Part shown: positions 10,892-22,619 of the stretch, piece by piece | How the letters are laid out: every line of letters starts with the position of its first letter | Position numbering within the stretch: position 1 is the stretch's first letter | Source: Paraspadella gotoi | Taxonomy: Eukaryota > Chaetognatha | Direction: 5' to 3' | DNA: 64,000 nucleotides | Assembly (NCBI GenBank): GCA_051294375.1 | Contig: CM119263.1 | Location: 27,096,631-27,160,630, forward strand | Notes under the pieces: model-generated | What the model was told of the DNA's origin: nothing | What the model saw: only the letters and a program-made list of their open reading frames with translations | The model's database searches: none | Translations under genes and position numbers: made by a program

Positions 10892-13800
10892 TCAGGCGGA
10901 TTTGTTTTCGAGGATGACTTGTCTGACGAGATCGTCGATCAACATCGACTCGACTTGTACATCGGGAACGATGATCTTTATCAGTTCGGTCACGTTGGCT
11001 CGCAGGTCTTTGAGTTGAGTCTCCAGTGAGTCGAGGCGAGATTTCAACTCCTTATTCTCTTTGGTCTTTTCGTTGACGAATCTCAAAAGATCCTCGGATT
11101 TGTCTTCGTCGTCGTCGGCGACGGCGGCGGCGGATTTGGGCTTTTTCTTCTCCGGCGATTCGTCGTCTTCGTCGTCGTTGCGCGCGTCGTTGGATCCTCT
11201 CTTTCGCTTCTCAGCCAATGAGGAGTCGAGGGGCTCGTCGACGACGTCGCCGATCCCGTTCTCAACTGGTTCGTTCACAGTTTCGTTCACCGACTCGTTC
11301 GGGGTTTCGTCGGCCGGCTCCGCCGATTCGGGCTCTTCCTCGGAATCCGGCTCGGATTCGGGTTCCGGCTCTTCGGGTTCTTCCTCCTCCGGTTCCTCTG
11401 GTTCATCCGGCTCCTCCTCCGGTTCTTCTTCCTCATGTTCTGCCTCTTTCCCCTCTTCAAGGGCCTTTTTCTTTCTCTCCTCTCTTTCTTCTTTTTCCTT
11501 TTGTTTTTTCTCTTCCTTGGCTTTTCGTTTATTCTCCTTTTCCGCTTCCCTTTCCTTTTTTAATCTTTCCTTTTCTTTCAATTGTTCTTTTCTTTTCTTC
11601 TCCCTCTCCTTCTCTTTCTCTCTTCTTTCTTTTTCTTTCAGTTTCTCTTGCCTTTCCTTTTCTCTTTCTTTTTCCCGCCGCTCGCGTTCTTTTTCCTTTT
11701 CCCTATCCAAGCGCTCTTTTTCTTTTTCCTTAGCTATCCGTTCTTTCTCCTTCTCCTTCTCTATGCGCTCTTTCTCTTTCTCTTTAGCGATGCGTTCTTT
11801 CTCCTTTTCCTTGGCAATTCTTTCTTTCTCTTTTTCTTTAGCGATCCTCTCTTTTTCTTTTTCCTTCTCCTTCCTCTCTTTTTCCTTTTCCCTCTCCCGA
11901 CGTTCCTTCTCTCTTTCTTTCTCTTTTTCCTTCTCTAGTCTCGCCTTTTCCTTTGCTCTTTCTTCTTTTTCTTTCTCCTTTTGAGCTTTCTCTTCTTCCA
12001 TTTTTTCTTTATCTTCCTGCGCCGCTCGGTCGTCTTCTCCTTTTTTAATTCGCGAAGATTTCCTGGGCTCTTTCTCCGCATCGTCGTCGCCGTCTGCTTC
12101 CGCGTCTTCTTGCTCTTTTTCTTTGTCGTCTTCATCGTCGTCATTGTCGGCTTCGTCGTGGTTCATCGTGTCATCAGCATCAGCTTCGCCAGAGTTTGTG
12201 AGCTTTTCGTTCGCATCGGCTTCTTCTTGGCAATTGCCTTCCGACTCTTTGCAAGCATCGGCGCTTTTGTTGGCATCCGCCTCTACCCGTTGTTCTACTT
12301 CCGCCTCTTTGTTCGCATCTACCTCCTCCTCTTCATGAGTTGGAGAGGGCGGAGCAACGTTGTCTTCGTCGTCGCTGGCACTGAACAAGTCGCTGTTTAA
12401 GTTGGGTCCCGCGATGCTAGAGTTCGGAATGGCGCCGTTGACAGGCTGGGGTGCAAGCGGAGGAACGGGATCTTCAGCGGGAGAGTCTCGAACGGTGGGT
12501 TCGTCAGGAACCTTTTCCTGCGTATTCTCCTTTTCACCATCGATGGCTTTGTTCAATTCCTCAACATTAGGCTTCACGTCTCTGACAATGGAATGAATAG
12601 TATTTACGTAATATCATTTATCCAGTTTTAATTTAGCATAAATAATACAATTTCATCACTTCATCAGGCAACCCACCGTCGACGATCTTCATCAGTGAGG
12701 AAGCGGTCCATCCAAGTCGGATCAGTGAAGTCGATGCCTTCGTCATCAGAGTCTAGAGTGATGCAATCGTCCTCGGAGTCAGAAGCTGTAGCCGCCATCA
12801 CCTTCGATAGAACGTCGGGCGCGACATCCTTCACTTTCTTCAACTTTTTCTGTTAGAAGTTGACCAGAATAAGTTTGGGACAGTTTTGAAGTTAGTCGAA
12901 TGAGGTTTATTATGTTTAATGATCATTACCCCAGCCTTAGTGCATAGTTTTTTAAGCGTTGACTCTTTATCTTCTTGATCTTTTCTTTCCTTTTGCATTT
13001 TTCGAATTACCTGTCAATGAAATCATTTAATCAATAACATTTAAAAGTGAACAAACGAATGAAAAATAAACGGAAATCGTTATTCGTTCGCCTACCACGT
13101 GTTGTTTCGCCTCCCGCTTTTTGAGGTCGTTTAATTCTTTTCTCGCTTCCTCTAAATCGGCAACCGTGGGTTTGCATTCCCGAACCTATCGGAGAGAGAG
13201 TCGCAGTATAAATTAAATCAAATCTTGACAAACCGTCTAATACTTTAGTAACAAACCTCGGCCCCGTCCTTGCCCGCATCCTCCTCTTCTTCCTCCAACG
13301 GTTGATTCTTTTCCAACGCCATCATTTTCTTTTTCAATTTTTGATTTTCCCTGAAAATGCGATAAAGTTATAATATTGACCCCAAGTTGCACATTGAGAG
13401 AGGGGAGAATGATACGAGTAAGCCCACGCCCATTCACCTTTGCATCTGCGCCATCTTGGTGAGTGAATGACGCTTCTCCGCCTCTTCCTTGGCCTTCTTC
13501 ATCCTCTTCTCCTCTTCCTTCTTTTTCTTGACGGTCTTGTCGTAGGATGCCCGACACACGTCGGCCTCTTGCCCGTCGATTGGCTCCTCTGGGGCTTCGC
13601 ACGTGTTATATTTGAGATCGAGGTTGTCGCGACAATACCTTCCGGTTAAATTTAAATTATTATTAGCGAAGAAAAAAATTTCAAATGTTAACTTGACAAG
13701 AATTAGTTTTCGCTTTTTAAGTATAGTCAAACCAAATATTCCGACAATTATTTCTCTTCAACATGTTTTTTTTCTCACCCAAAGTAATAACAAAACAAAT

Positions 13801-15380
13801 TTTCACTCCGATTGGACTAATAAAATTCAAAAGAAAACAATTAAAACTTGAGAATAACGCACAGAAATAATAGTCAAGTCGTGTTATTTTAATTTTTATT
13901 ATTATTATTATTATTGTCATTTTTTATTTGAAGACAAAAAAGAAAATAAAGTTAGAGGGGGGGTTTTCGACTGGTTACGATTTTTTTCACATGCTTGTGA
14001 ATAAACGAGGAACCAGTTATTTTAGTGACGGGGGGCGGTCTCGAAAAAAGCCGAGCAATCCGTCCGATAAGGAATCCGTACCATTTATCGGGCAATCCGT
14101 CGTCGGTCATTCCCTGAGGCAGTCGGCGCCACTTAAGACACTTGTCGCACTGCGCCCAGTACCAATCTTGGATGATACAGCCCGCATCGTTGAGAATAAA
14201 GTAATTGTCCGAGTTCCCGCGAGCGTTCTGCGTGGACGAAGGGAAGAACCAAGCTTTTTATCAATCAACAGGTTAATTGGCGGTGAATTTATGCGGTAGC
14301 TAAACTAAACCTGAGCTGATTCGGGTCGGCACTTTTTTTCGAACCAGTAGTCGTTAAGTTTGCTGGCGAGTGCGACCATAAGGGCATTATATCTGTGGAA
14401 TAGCAATTGATAAAACATCTCCAGTTCATAGAATCTTAGAAGTAAAACGTACTTAAAATTACTTAAATTCTAAAAAAATATACGACGTCACGTACCGATC
14501 TGTTTTATTGAAATCTTGCTTGTTGTGAATTGGAGTCAAGAAATCCGCCTCGATGACTCCCACAACTCCGACGCCGTGTTGATTGGCCTATGGTTAGATC
14601 GAATTATTTTACACATTTATCGTGGGTCGTTAAAAAATAGAGTATATATAGGTAAAAATTAGGTATAAGTCTTCCGAAAAATTGCAATATGAACCCAATC
14701 TAACTAATTTTTATAAAGTTAAGACGGAATAAGAGACAAAAGAGCATCGGCTCACCAAAATTCAAAAAAGTTCTCACCTCTTTTTGGCATCCGACCCGCT
14801 CAAAGGCTTTGATCATCCTATTCCTGTGATACATCATCATCCCGTACTCGTCGCGCGATGGACTGAACCCGAAGAAAATCTGAACCGAAAGAGAAAAGTT
14901 AAAGTCCGAGCAGAAACGCGTCGCTGCATCCCAAAAACATATTTTCCCTTTCCCAGTTTACGACGGCGATAAAAATAACAAGAGGCAATTGGTCTTTTAC
15001 AACGAAATGGAAAAGCAAACAAGTTGTGATAAAAAAACAATTATTCTATTATTATCTTACTGGAATCCCGACGTCGAGCCAACGAGGTTTATAGTTGTCG
15101 GTTTCCGTGTTGGAGAGGGATTTGCTGATGAGCTTGGTCTTTACTTTCTTGCCGCGGATCATTATTCGCAATCTGGAAAATGGAAATTTTGGAAGATTTA
15201 ATTAATGTTAGAAAACTTTAAAAATATACATTTTATAAATTTTATAATTGGCGGAAATTACCTGGGTTTTAAAAAGAGGATGGAGCAATATTCTCGAAGA
15301 CTTTTTCGGTATTTGGGCTTGTATTCAACTTCATACGCGATACTCCCTACAAATCGGGTTTAGTAAAAAAAATTGTTAGA

Positions 15381-15435
<55 letters not shown>

Positions 15436-16808
15436 TCCAACGGTAGATAAGGTTTATAAGAGAAAACTATTTACCAGCGTCGAGTTTTGCCATCTCTGGG
15501 TTGAGGATGTCATCACGGTCACTCATGAAATCGAGCTCGTACTGAGGTGCGGAGATATCAAGGCTGTGATATCTGTGAATGAAAATTCAAGCAGAAAATA
15601 AATCATAAGTTTCGTTTACTTAAGTTTGAAAATGGTTTACAGTCCAGATTACATACATTATTACAGTTTCAACCGAAAAAAAACCTGTTTAAATTGTATA
15701 TAACGATCTTGGTCCCAGTCTTAGAATCGATGGACAAAAGTTCTTGCAGCAACGAGTGTGCGCTTTTGAAAATCGAGTAACTGATAATCGCTTTCAAATT
15801 CTCTTGCATCTGAGGTAGAGGGAGCATGCGACGGGTCGTCGATTGCCACGAGACGATGGGGACGATGACGCTATCGGAGGCAATCTGGACAAGCGGGGCG
15901 TAATGGCAGATTATTTAGAAAAGAAGATCCGCGGAGAACACTTTGACCGCACCTGCTTGAGGTATGTCTGCGATAAAAAACCCACAGACATGGTATCCTT
16001 TTTCTTGGTGAAGACGATGGCGTCTTTGCCCAAGCGCATCGACCCGGATTTAAACCCGTTCCCGTAATGGCCCACTGGCTTGACTCCCCCGATTTCAACT
16101 TTCTCGCAATAGCCAAAACTGAGGAAAAAATCGGTTATATTAAGCCTAATTTTAAGGAAATAGATTTCGAATTAAATTTTATAAAAATTTAATGACCTGA
16201 GCATTTTGTGTAATCCTTCCAAATCCAGTCCACCTCCATCGTCCTTAAACGTGAGACACTTGACATTGTTGATTTCCACGACATCAATGGCCAGCGTTTT
16301 GGCTCCCACGTCGGGATCGTAAGCATTGTCTTTTAATTAAAATAAAAATAACTAATTTGAAGATAAAATTTCTTTTTTTCTAAATAATAACTCATTCGAA
16401 TTAAATAGGGGGAAAAAATCCGAATGAAAACTAGTTTCTCAAAAATATTTACTATCGACATAAAAAAGAACGTGTGTAGAAGACTTTTTTTCCCTTCGTG
16501 AAAGGATTTGTGAAGAGAGAAAGATTCTTGGGCCGATGAGCGTAAATCAGTAGCAGCAGGTAAAAGGAAACGAAAGATGTTTTAAAAAGACGAAAGCGAT
16601 AAAAGCAACAAGACTTTTCTCCCGTCCACGATTTTTAAGACTTCGCGACGGAAAGAGGATCGATGATTGGCGCGACGGGATGGTCGGCCCCGACTCGTCA
16701 CGTCACTAGCTCGCTCCTTTAAACATTTCTTCTTTTTCCTTTTACTTTCTTTTTTGTGTTTGATAAGAGTAAAAGGGAGTCGGTCGTCACGGCAGTAGGG
16801 CTACGAAG

Positions 16809-16868
<60 letters not shown>

Positions 16869-17334
16869 AGGGGGAGAGGCGTGATGGGGAGAGTTTTATC
16901 TGTCAGAGAGCGGAAAAGAGGGCCTGGATTAGGGGCGAAATATCGGAGAGAAGTAGGGGAGTTTCAGGAAATGATGAAAAGAGCTATGATTTATTACCTC
17001 ACCCAGGGATGGAGGAGCTATTGAGTGGATATGTGAGAAAATCTGGCGCAAAGCATTCGGAAAATTTCCGCCATGGGTGGGAAATATCTCAATTTTTATG
17101 GGCTTATAGGCTTATGCTCTTACAATCAAAACATTTCGGATAGATGTTATTATTATACTGACCGATTAACTCCGCAATGGCCGAAAAAATCCAAGTGTGG
17201 CTAGTGGAATTGGCGTGTAAAAACGCAGGTGAGGTCTGGCAAATTTAAATAAAAATTATTATGAAATACATACTTCACTAAAAATTATAAAATGTACTTA
17301 CTTTACTAAATCTGATTCCTTGATTATTCGCCAT
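10892..17334 (-). CDS. MORC: MORC-family CW-type zinc finger GHKL ATPase, 18 coding exons
   Basis: Nuclear ATPase of the MORC family, linked to chromatin compaction and silencing. Exons: 17302-17334, 17163-17235, 16197-16329, 15953-16118, 15685-15884, 15475-15572, 15262-15346, 15061-15172, 14778-14879, 14496-14587, 14311-14392, 14082-14227, 13438-13638, 13257-13350, 13096-13185, 12930-13010, 12677-12849, 10892-12581. All are GT-AG and join to 1216 codons. ATPase motifs are intact: ANSTSHTW then AELIDNAYD (Asn37 for Mg-ATP), DDGGGL at 65-70, [15 protein letters not shown] near 96-110. The CW zinc finger has C419, C422, C443 and C454 with W416, W425 and W441. An acidic [10 protein letters not shown] near 624-633 looks like a SUMO-interacting motif. 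The last exon has acidic stretches, a very long Lys/Glu/Arg repeat (about 825-1025) and a C-terminal coiled coil ending in ENKSA. The N-terminal signature is closest to MORC3/MORC4 types. Confidence 0.93.
15384..15433. repeat. (CT)25 microsatellite in a MORC intron
   Basis: Uninterrupted CT dinucleotide run between MORC exons 6 and 7. On the sense (minus) strand it is GA. Confidence 0.95.
16810..16860. repeat. (GA)25 microsatellite in MORC intron 2
   Basis: Pure GA run within the 867-bp intron between MORC exons 2 and 3; a CT run on the sense strand. Confidence 0.95.
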
Positions 17335-17870
17335 CGCCTAATGTTGCCTTAAAAAAATGAGAACAATGTTATATAATAATTTAACTAAAACTACATGAAA
17401 GTTAAACATTAGAGACTAGGGGTATAATTTAAAATTTATACTGAAATTTTAAAATAATACCCTCAACGAGGGTCTCGTGCTTTGGATCCACTGCCAGACA
17501 TCAGAAACAAGAGGCTAAGTGAGGAAAACTAACAAAATAGAATAAAAAGTAAAATTTTAAATCCGAAATACAATGTAATTAATTTTTTTTAAACTTATAA
17601 TTTTTACGAACAAATTTTTATTATACTTAATATCACAAATTATTTATATACTATTTGAATTAAGGCGGTTAAATCGTAGCGCGACTATTTCCCATGTCCC
17701 TGTGCGAACTCTGCTTCGTTTGCGAAGCCTGCTTGAAAAATTATCAGAACTGACGAAAAAAGCAGCGAGTTCGAGGATCCCACTGCTTCGTTTTTGCCCT
17801 CAGCTCTCAAAACCATTTGAGGGAAAAATTATTTAAACAGATAATAAAATGGGATTTATAGGTAATTTAC

Positions 17871-17930
17871 CTGCGACTCGATCCGTTCCCGGACGCCAAA
17901 TTTGTTAAATCCTGTCCTCCGTCAACTGGC
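17871..17930 (-). other. Probable non-coding first exon (5' UTR) of the MORC gene, upstream end unknown
   Basis: The ATG exon is preceded by a T-rich tract and AG acceptor (coding exon begins at 17347, 13 bp before the ATG), which implies an upstream exon. A good donor (CGCAG then GTAAAT on the minus strand) ends at 17871, after a GC-richer stretch unlike the AT-rich surroundings. The upstream limit is not visible and 17930 is only a guess. Confidence 0.4.
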
Positions 17931-17931
17931 G

Positions 17932-18205
17932 GAATATAAATCTCATAAATATTACAAAAAGGTTTTTAACATATTTCTTTGTAAGAGAGATAACCGAGAG
18001 GAAGAGGAGAAATAAGCAGTAGAATTCATGCGGGAAACAGTCTTTTCCATCACAACCAATGGGAAACTGCTCTTAATCTGTCGAGCAACTGGGAAACAGT
18101 TCTTATCATCTGCTTAACTGTTTTCTGTTAGAAAAAAAACTAGGTTTTAGAAGAATTTAAAGCAGAATTTATAAGTATTGTTGCATCATTGATTATTAAC
18201 AATAC
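17932..18205. other. Intergenic DNA upstream of MORC
   Basis: Contains four spaced copies of a GGGAAAC(A/T)G(T/C)-like word between 18028 and 18125 (GCGGGAAACAG, TGGGAAACTG, TGGGAAACAG and a TGTTTTCTGTTAG relative). These may be a small regulatory cluster for the MORC promoter. No coding potential seen. Confidence 0.3.
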
Positions 18206-18269
18206 CAGGGGCAAGATAGCTTATTTATTAAATGAATGGATAATTTTTATATTGGTTGTACCAATTTCA
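18206..18269 (+). mobile_element. R1 SINE-like repeat, 5'-truncated copy
   Basis: Holds the last about 64 bp of the R1 consensus (from AGGGGCAAGATAGC to the ATTGGTTGTACCAAT hairpin). Confidence 0.7.
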
Positions 18270-19631
18270 TAATATTTTTGCTGAAGTGACATTCATAAAA
18301 ACCAGTAAAATATTTGATAATAAAAATGAGATTCGTTGGTCTATAAAAAAATATATCAAGAGGCATAGGTTATTATTTTATTATTCTACTTTTCGTAACC
18401 TGATTCATTTTTTCTTAATTATATATAAATTATTTTTAAAATATTAAAATTTTAATTTAGAATAACTCCGATGTTCCTTTTTCGTGTTTCATAGAGTCAT
18501 AATATAAATTTTTTGTATATTTAAAAAAATTTAAAAATGTTTAAATTTTAGTTTTATGGGGCCCCATTAAAATTTCTGATTATACTTATTGATATAGGCT
18601 ATTGAGATAGGCATGTTTTAAAACTTGATAACATGGTCACTTTATATATTACAGTTCAAAAAATCAAATTTTTTTTTCGGTAGAAAAAAAAATCTTAATT
18701 TTTTAAAATTCTTTGAACAAAACTTCAACTTGACTTGTGTTACCCTTTTAATGTTTTTTGATTAACTTTCATGGACGACCCTCCACAAAACAAAAAGCAT
18801 TTGACTTTGTCCAGCTTATAAATTACAATAAACAAAACCCGCATTGATTAGCATAGTGTGAAGTCAAAGCAGAAAACCAGAATTTCAAATAATTCGAAAA
18901 TCAGAAAATTTGAAAAAAAGATTTTTTGTGAATACTTTCTTTCGTTGCGTTTAGGAGTTTGTTTGAGGAAAGAAAATTTGTATTTCTTGCGATCATTTGG
19001 GATTCGGGGTTTGAGCGGGACTCCTCAGACTAATAAACGTATGGACAATGGCCAATCTTCTGTACTTCTGATATAATCAGTCCGTGATTATTCTGCCATA
19101 ATTTGTAGTTGTTTGCGTTTAATTAATGATTAGTACTTTTATAAATTAGTAGTTAGCAATTATTGACAGTTTTGAATATCTATAGACTATATACGTTGAT
19201 TATTTTTATGAAGGTGGAATAAGTTACTGTTTATAAACTTTAGGGCCCAAGCAGTTCTTATCTTCAGTACGGTTTCTCTTTTATCCCTTAAAAAATTATC
19301 CCCTCCACCCCTTTCTGTTTAGACTTTTAGATATTTTGATTATTCAATTAATGTCTTACTAACAAGAATGAATATCTTAATGGAAAACGAGGGCAGAAAG
19401 TACGTTATTAATAAGAAATAAATAATAGTTTAAAAATCTAAATATGTAAAATATGTTTAACTTTTATAGTATCAAATTTTTTGTCTAATATAGTAAAACA
19501 AGTAATCTTGCAATTTTACTTATAATGGATTATTTTTAAAATATATAATAATATAAAATATAATATAAAAATATTTAAAAAGTAATAAATAGCAAGGTTA
19601 ATGAAAAAAAATTATTTAAACTCCGATCAAT
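18270..19631. other. AT-rich intergenic DNA
   Basis: No gene, RNA or convincing repeat seen. Short frames here lack any recognisable domain. Confidence 0.5.
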
Positions 19632-20386
19632 TACACGGATTACAAATGGTAGTGAAATGAAAGGATAAAATACTGTGGCTAAATAATTTGTTATAGCAAC
19701 TTCAGATTTTGCACTCTGGTAAAAAAATGATGTTTTTTATTTTTTAACTCCCAATAGGCCAGCTTGTTTACTTTCTTAGTAATGGGCTTATCAATAACCT
19801 GGTCGAATTTCAATTTTTTTTTTTGCATTTGAATAGGACCTTATTGTTATAAGATATATTATTATGTAAAAAAATTAAATGTTTGAAAATTTTAGTTCAT
19901 CTTACAAATATAGTATGTATCTGAGCAATCAGAATATCAAAAACTATCAAAAACCACAATGACAGCTATTTTTATTTTATAGGTTTTTTAGTTATAACTT
20001 ATAGAACATAAAAAGAATTTTAAAAGAACAATGATCTGGCAAGAGCCTGTTACTTAACTAATCCTTGAAATATAGTAATAATATTTTTTTGCATGCTCCC
20101 GAGATATTATACTAGCTAATAATTATAAAATAATCTAAATTTTTGTCTCAATTTTTTTCATAATAAGTTTAAAATTTAATTATCAAATGGGGAATAATGT
20201 TGCAAAAAAAGCTGCTGTAAGGCAAGTGTACCAGCTGCTATGATATGAAGTATTATCAATTTGCTTTATAGGAACATAAACGTCAGGGAATTTTCTAACT
20301 AATAAAATGAACAAATATTAATCACAGTTATTCAGCGAAGAGTTATTACAATTCTTTTCATTTCACTCCCATTTGAAATCCGTGTA
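19632..20386. mobile_element. Non-autonomous TA-flanked inverted-repeat transposon (Tc1/mariner-like)
   Basis: About 33-bp terminal inverted repeats beginning CACGGATT(A/T)CAAATGG, with roughly four mismatches, bounded on both sides by TA, the target of Tc1/mariner elements. Length is 755 bp. No transposase-like frame is present, so this is a decayed or MITE copy. Confidence 0.65.
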
Positions 20387-21049
20387 CTTTTATATTCTCA
20401 CGTCTTTTGTTCGTTGTGAAATAGTGACGAGAATCTTGGAATTACCCCGCGCGTTAAGTCGAAACTACGGAAAGCATTAGGAAACAAAAAAACATTTTGC
20501 TCTGGTTCATACAAAAATAACTTTGGACAAGATAACAATCAATCAAGACACTTAGTCTATTTTAAAAAACTCGCAGAGTAACTGGGTGAAGTAGTATAAT
20601 GTTTTCATAAAAGGTTTCAATGGTCTGACACGACCACTCCATTATGTTTAATGCTTAATACTGAAAGAATTATTCTAGAAATTATATTAGTTTCGTTTGT
20701 TTTATTCTCATTTTGAAATTTTGACTTCTAAATGCCAAAAAGTTTTTCTTCCTGTCACATTTATTTTCCTTTTTATTTTAGCGAACTTATTAAATTGTTG
20801 TTTTAAACTAAAATTTCCATTTTTAGAAGAAAAAAATAATGCAGTTTAATTAAGTTACTTATAAATACATGCGACCTTTTCGTATATAGGAAAAATCCGA
20901 TTCCAATAATGCCTAAGGCTAAAGAGAAACTTTAAATTTTTACATAGAAGAGTTTAGAAAAAGCAGTATATGGTCGAATCGTCCGAAATAGCCCAATGTA
21001 TCCCATGTATATATTTAGTACAAATCTCTAGTACAAATCTTTAGTACAA
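20387..21049. other. AT-rich intergenic DNA
   Basis: Nothing supported. Three near-repeats of (C/T)TAGTACAAAT(C)T occur at about 21016-21050 just before the CpG-rich segment. Confidence 0.4.
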
Positions 21050-21900
21050 GCCTCATATTGACGATTATCGGTGACGACGTCGCTGCTCTTTCTTTATCGT
21101 CCTTCTCATCGTCTTCTTCCCGTTTGGTCCTCGTCGTCGTCGTAGTCGTTCTTCATCTCAATCTTCGGTCACGGAACCATTTCCGAGTTCCCCTTTCGGT
21201 CGCGCGCCTCCCGTCACACAAGCGAGAAGCGAAACTGCGATTTGCATGCGATTAAGGCGATCCCTCCACGCGATGTTGCCGTGACATTTTTCCCTCGGCC
21301 GATGCCCAATGATATTTTTGGAATTTACTTTTTATAACTATCAACAAATAAATTCCGTATACGTTATATACAAAGCGTGGAATCGATAATTATAACTTAT
21401 TCTTCGTGAAAGAGTCGGAATTTTTAGAATTCCTGCTCTCACATTTGTACAGCCGAACGGCGAGAGGAAGAGAGAGTGAGTGAAATTCCGCTACTTCTGC
21501 GCGTGAATCCTTCTCGGCCTCACGGTCGCGCGCGCGTCTCGTCACGTGACCCATCGGACCACGTGACTCCTCGTCCCCCTCGGCGCGCGCGATTTTGTGA
21601 GGAAATTGTTTCGGTGAATCGTGAGACTCGACGCTCGACTTTTCGATTCCACGAACTCAATTTTTATTTTTTCTGGCCGCAACAACGAAAATCGTCGACG
21701 ACGACAAAAGTGTTTTAATCGAATTTCTCCGTTTCTCTCCAATTAACCCCAACGCGAGAACCAACGGACATACGGACGGACCTTCGAACGGACATCCGGA
21801 CGGACGTACAAAGATTAAACCTCGCGAAAGGGAATTTTCGAGCGAATTCATAGCTCCGACACTCGGGAACAAATTCTGAGTTTAAATCAACGTTGGATTT
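21050..21900 (+). promoter_or_regulatory. CpG-rich candidate promoter with two CACGTG E-boxes
   Basis: After more than 2 kb of AT-rich DNA the sequence becomes CpG-rich. GTCACGTGAC at 21541-21550 is a perfect palindrome matching the CLEAR/M-box consensus for MiT/TFE bHLH factors. A second CACGTG lies at 560-565 of the same kilobase (21560-21565). A short duplicated CGGACGGAC motif lies near 21765-21808. It could serve the candidate exon at 22048. The pyrimidine-rich frames inside it do not look like real protein. Confidence 0.35.
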
Positions 21901-22047
21901 TAATATCGTCGTATTACGTATGAATTAAATGAATTAAAAAAATACGTTTTAATTAATGTACAAAAATGAATCGGTGGATCCGTCAACGCATCGCTTATTT
22001 CGCCCGACATCAGGATATTAACAACAATAACAATCGCCAGGATAACA

Positions 22048-22146
22048 ATGCAGTCGACAACGCCCATCACACCAACAACAACGCCAACAACGATCACAAC
22101 AATAACAACAACAACAACACCTCCAACGCGTGACGACCCGTCGTCG
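22048..22146 (+). CDS. Possible first coding exon of an unrecognised plus-strand gene
   Basis: From ATG at 22048 an open frame of 33 codons, rich in Thr and Pro (begins MQSTTPITPT, ends RDDPSS), runs to a consensus donor (TCG then GTGAGT). It lies just downstream of a CpG-rich, E-box-bearing segment. A pyrimidine-rich acceptor at about 23887 (TTTCGGCAG) would continue the frame for 31 codons with an RGRPGGR stretch before a stop, but that join is speculative. A second, overlapping 55-codon Asn-rich frame (21966-22133) ends just before the donor. No family recognised; this may be untranslated leader. Confidence 0.25.
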
Positions 22147-22486
22147 GTGAGTTCTCAGTTTTTCCACGAAATTTCCTGAGAAACTTTTTTTTCGGGGGGG
22201 GGTGGGGGCGTTATACCAAAAAATCGATAGGTGGTTTTTTTTGTTCGTATTTTAACCATCGTCCACACGCGATCGACGGAAAGCTAAAGAAAGAATAAGG
22301 GCGAAGGTTGAGCTTTGAAACTGGGGCAAGCTTTTATGGTTTTTCAATACTTTTGAAGTTCGAGGGTGATTGGTTAATTCCCACTCAACCTTCAAAAGAG
22401 GAATCGTCCAGCACGAGGATCGGGAAAAGGTGTTTCGTTCCTTGCGTGCAAAACTGCCTGAAGTCTAAAAAGTCTAAAAAGTAAAC

Positions 22487-22619
<133 letters not shown>

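Noticed and set aside
11061-11984. Long Ser/Phe-rich plus-strand open frame
   Set aside because: It is the antisense shadow of the purine-rich Lys/Glu tract in the MORC last exon.
17883-17909. Minus-strand TTGGCGTCCGGGAACGG after a TTTAACA end, resembling a retroviral-type primer binding site after an LTR
   Set aside because: A donor at 17870 and an acceptor just before the MORC start codon make a MORC 5' UTR exon the better explanation. I found no second LTR or gag/pol frame.
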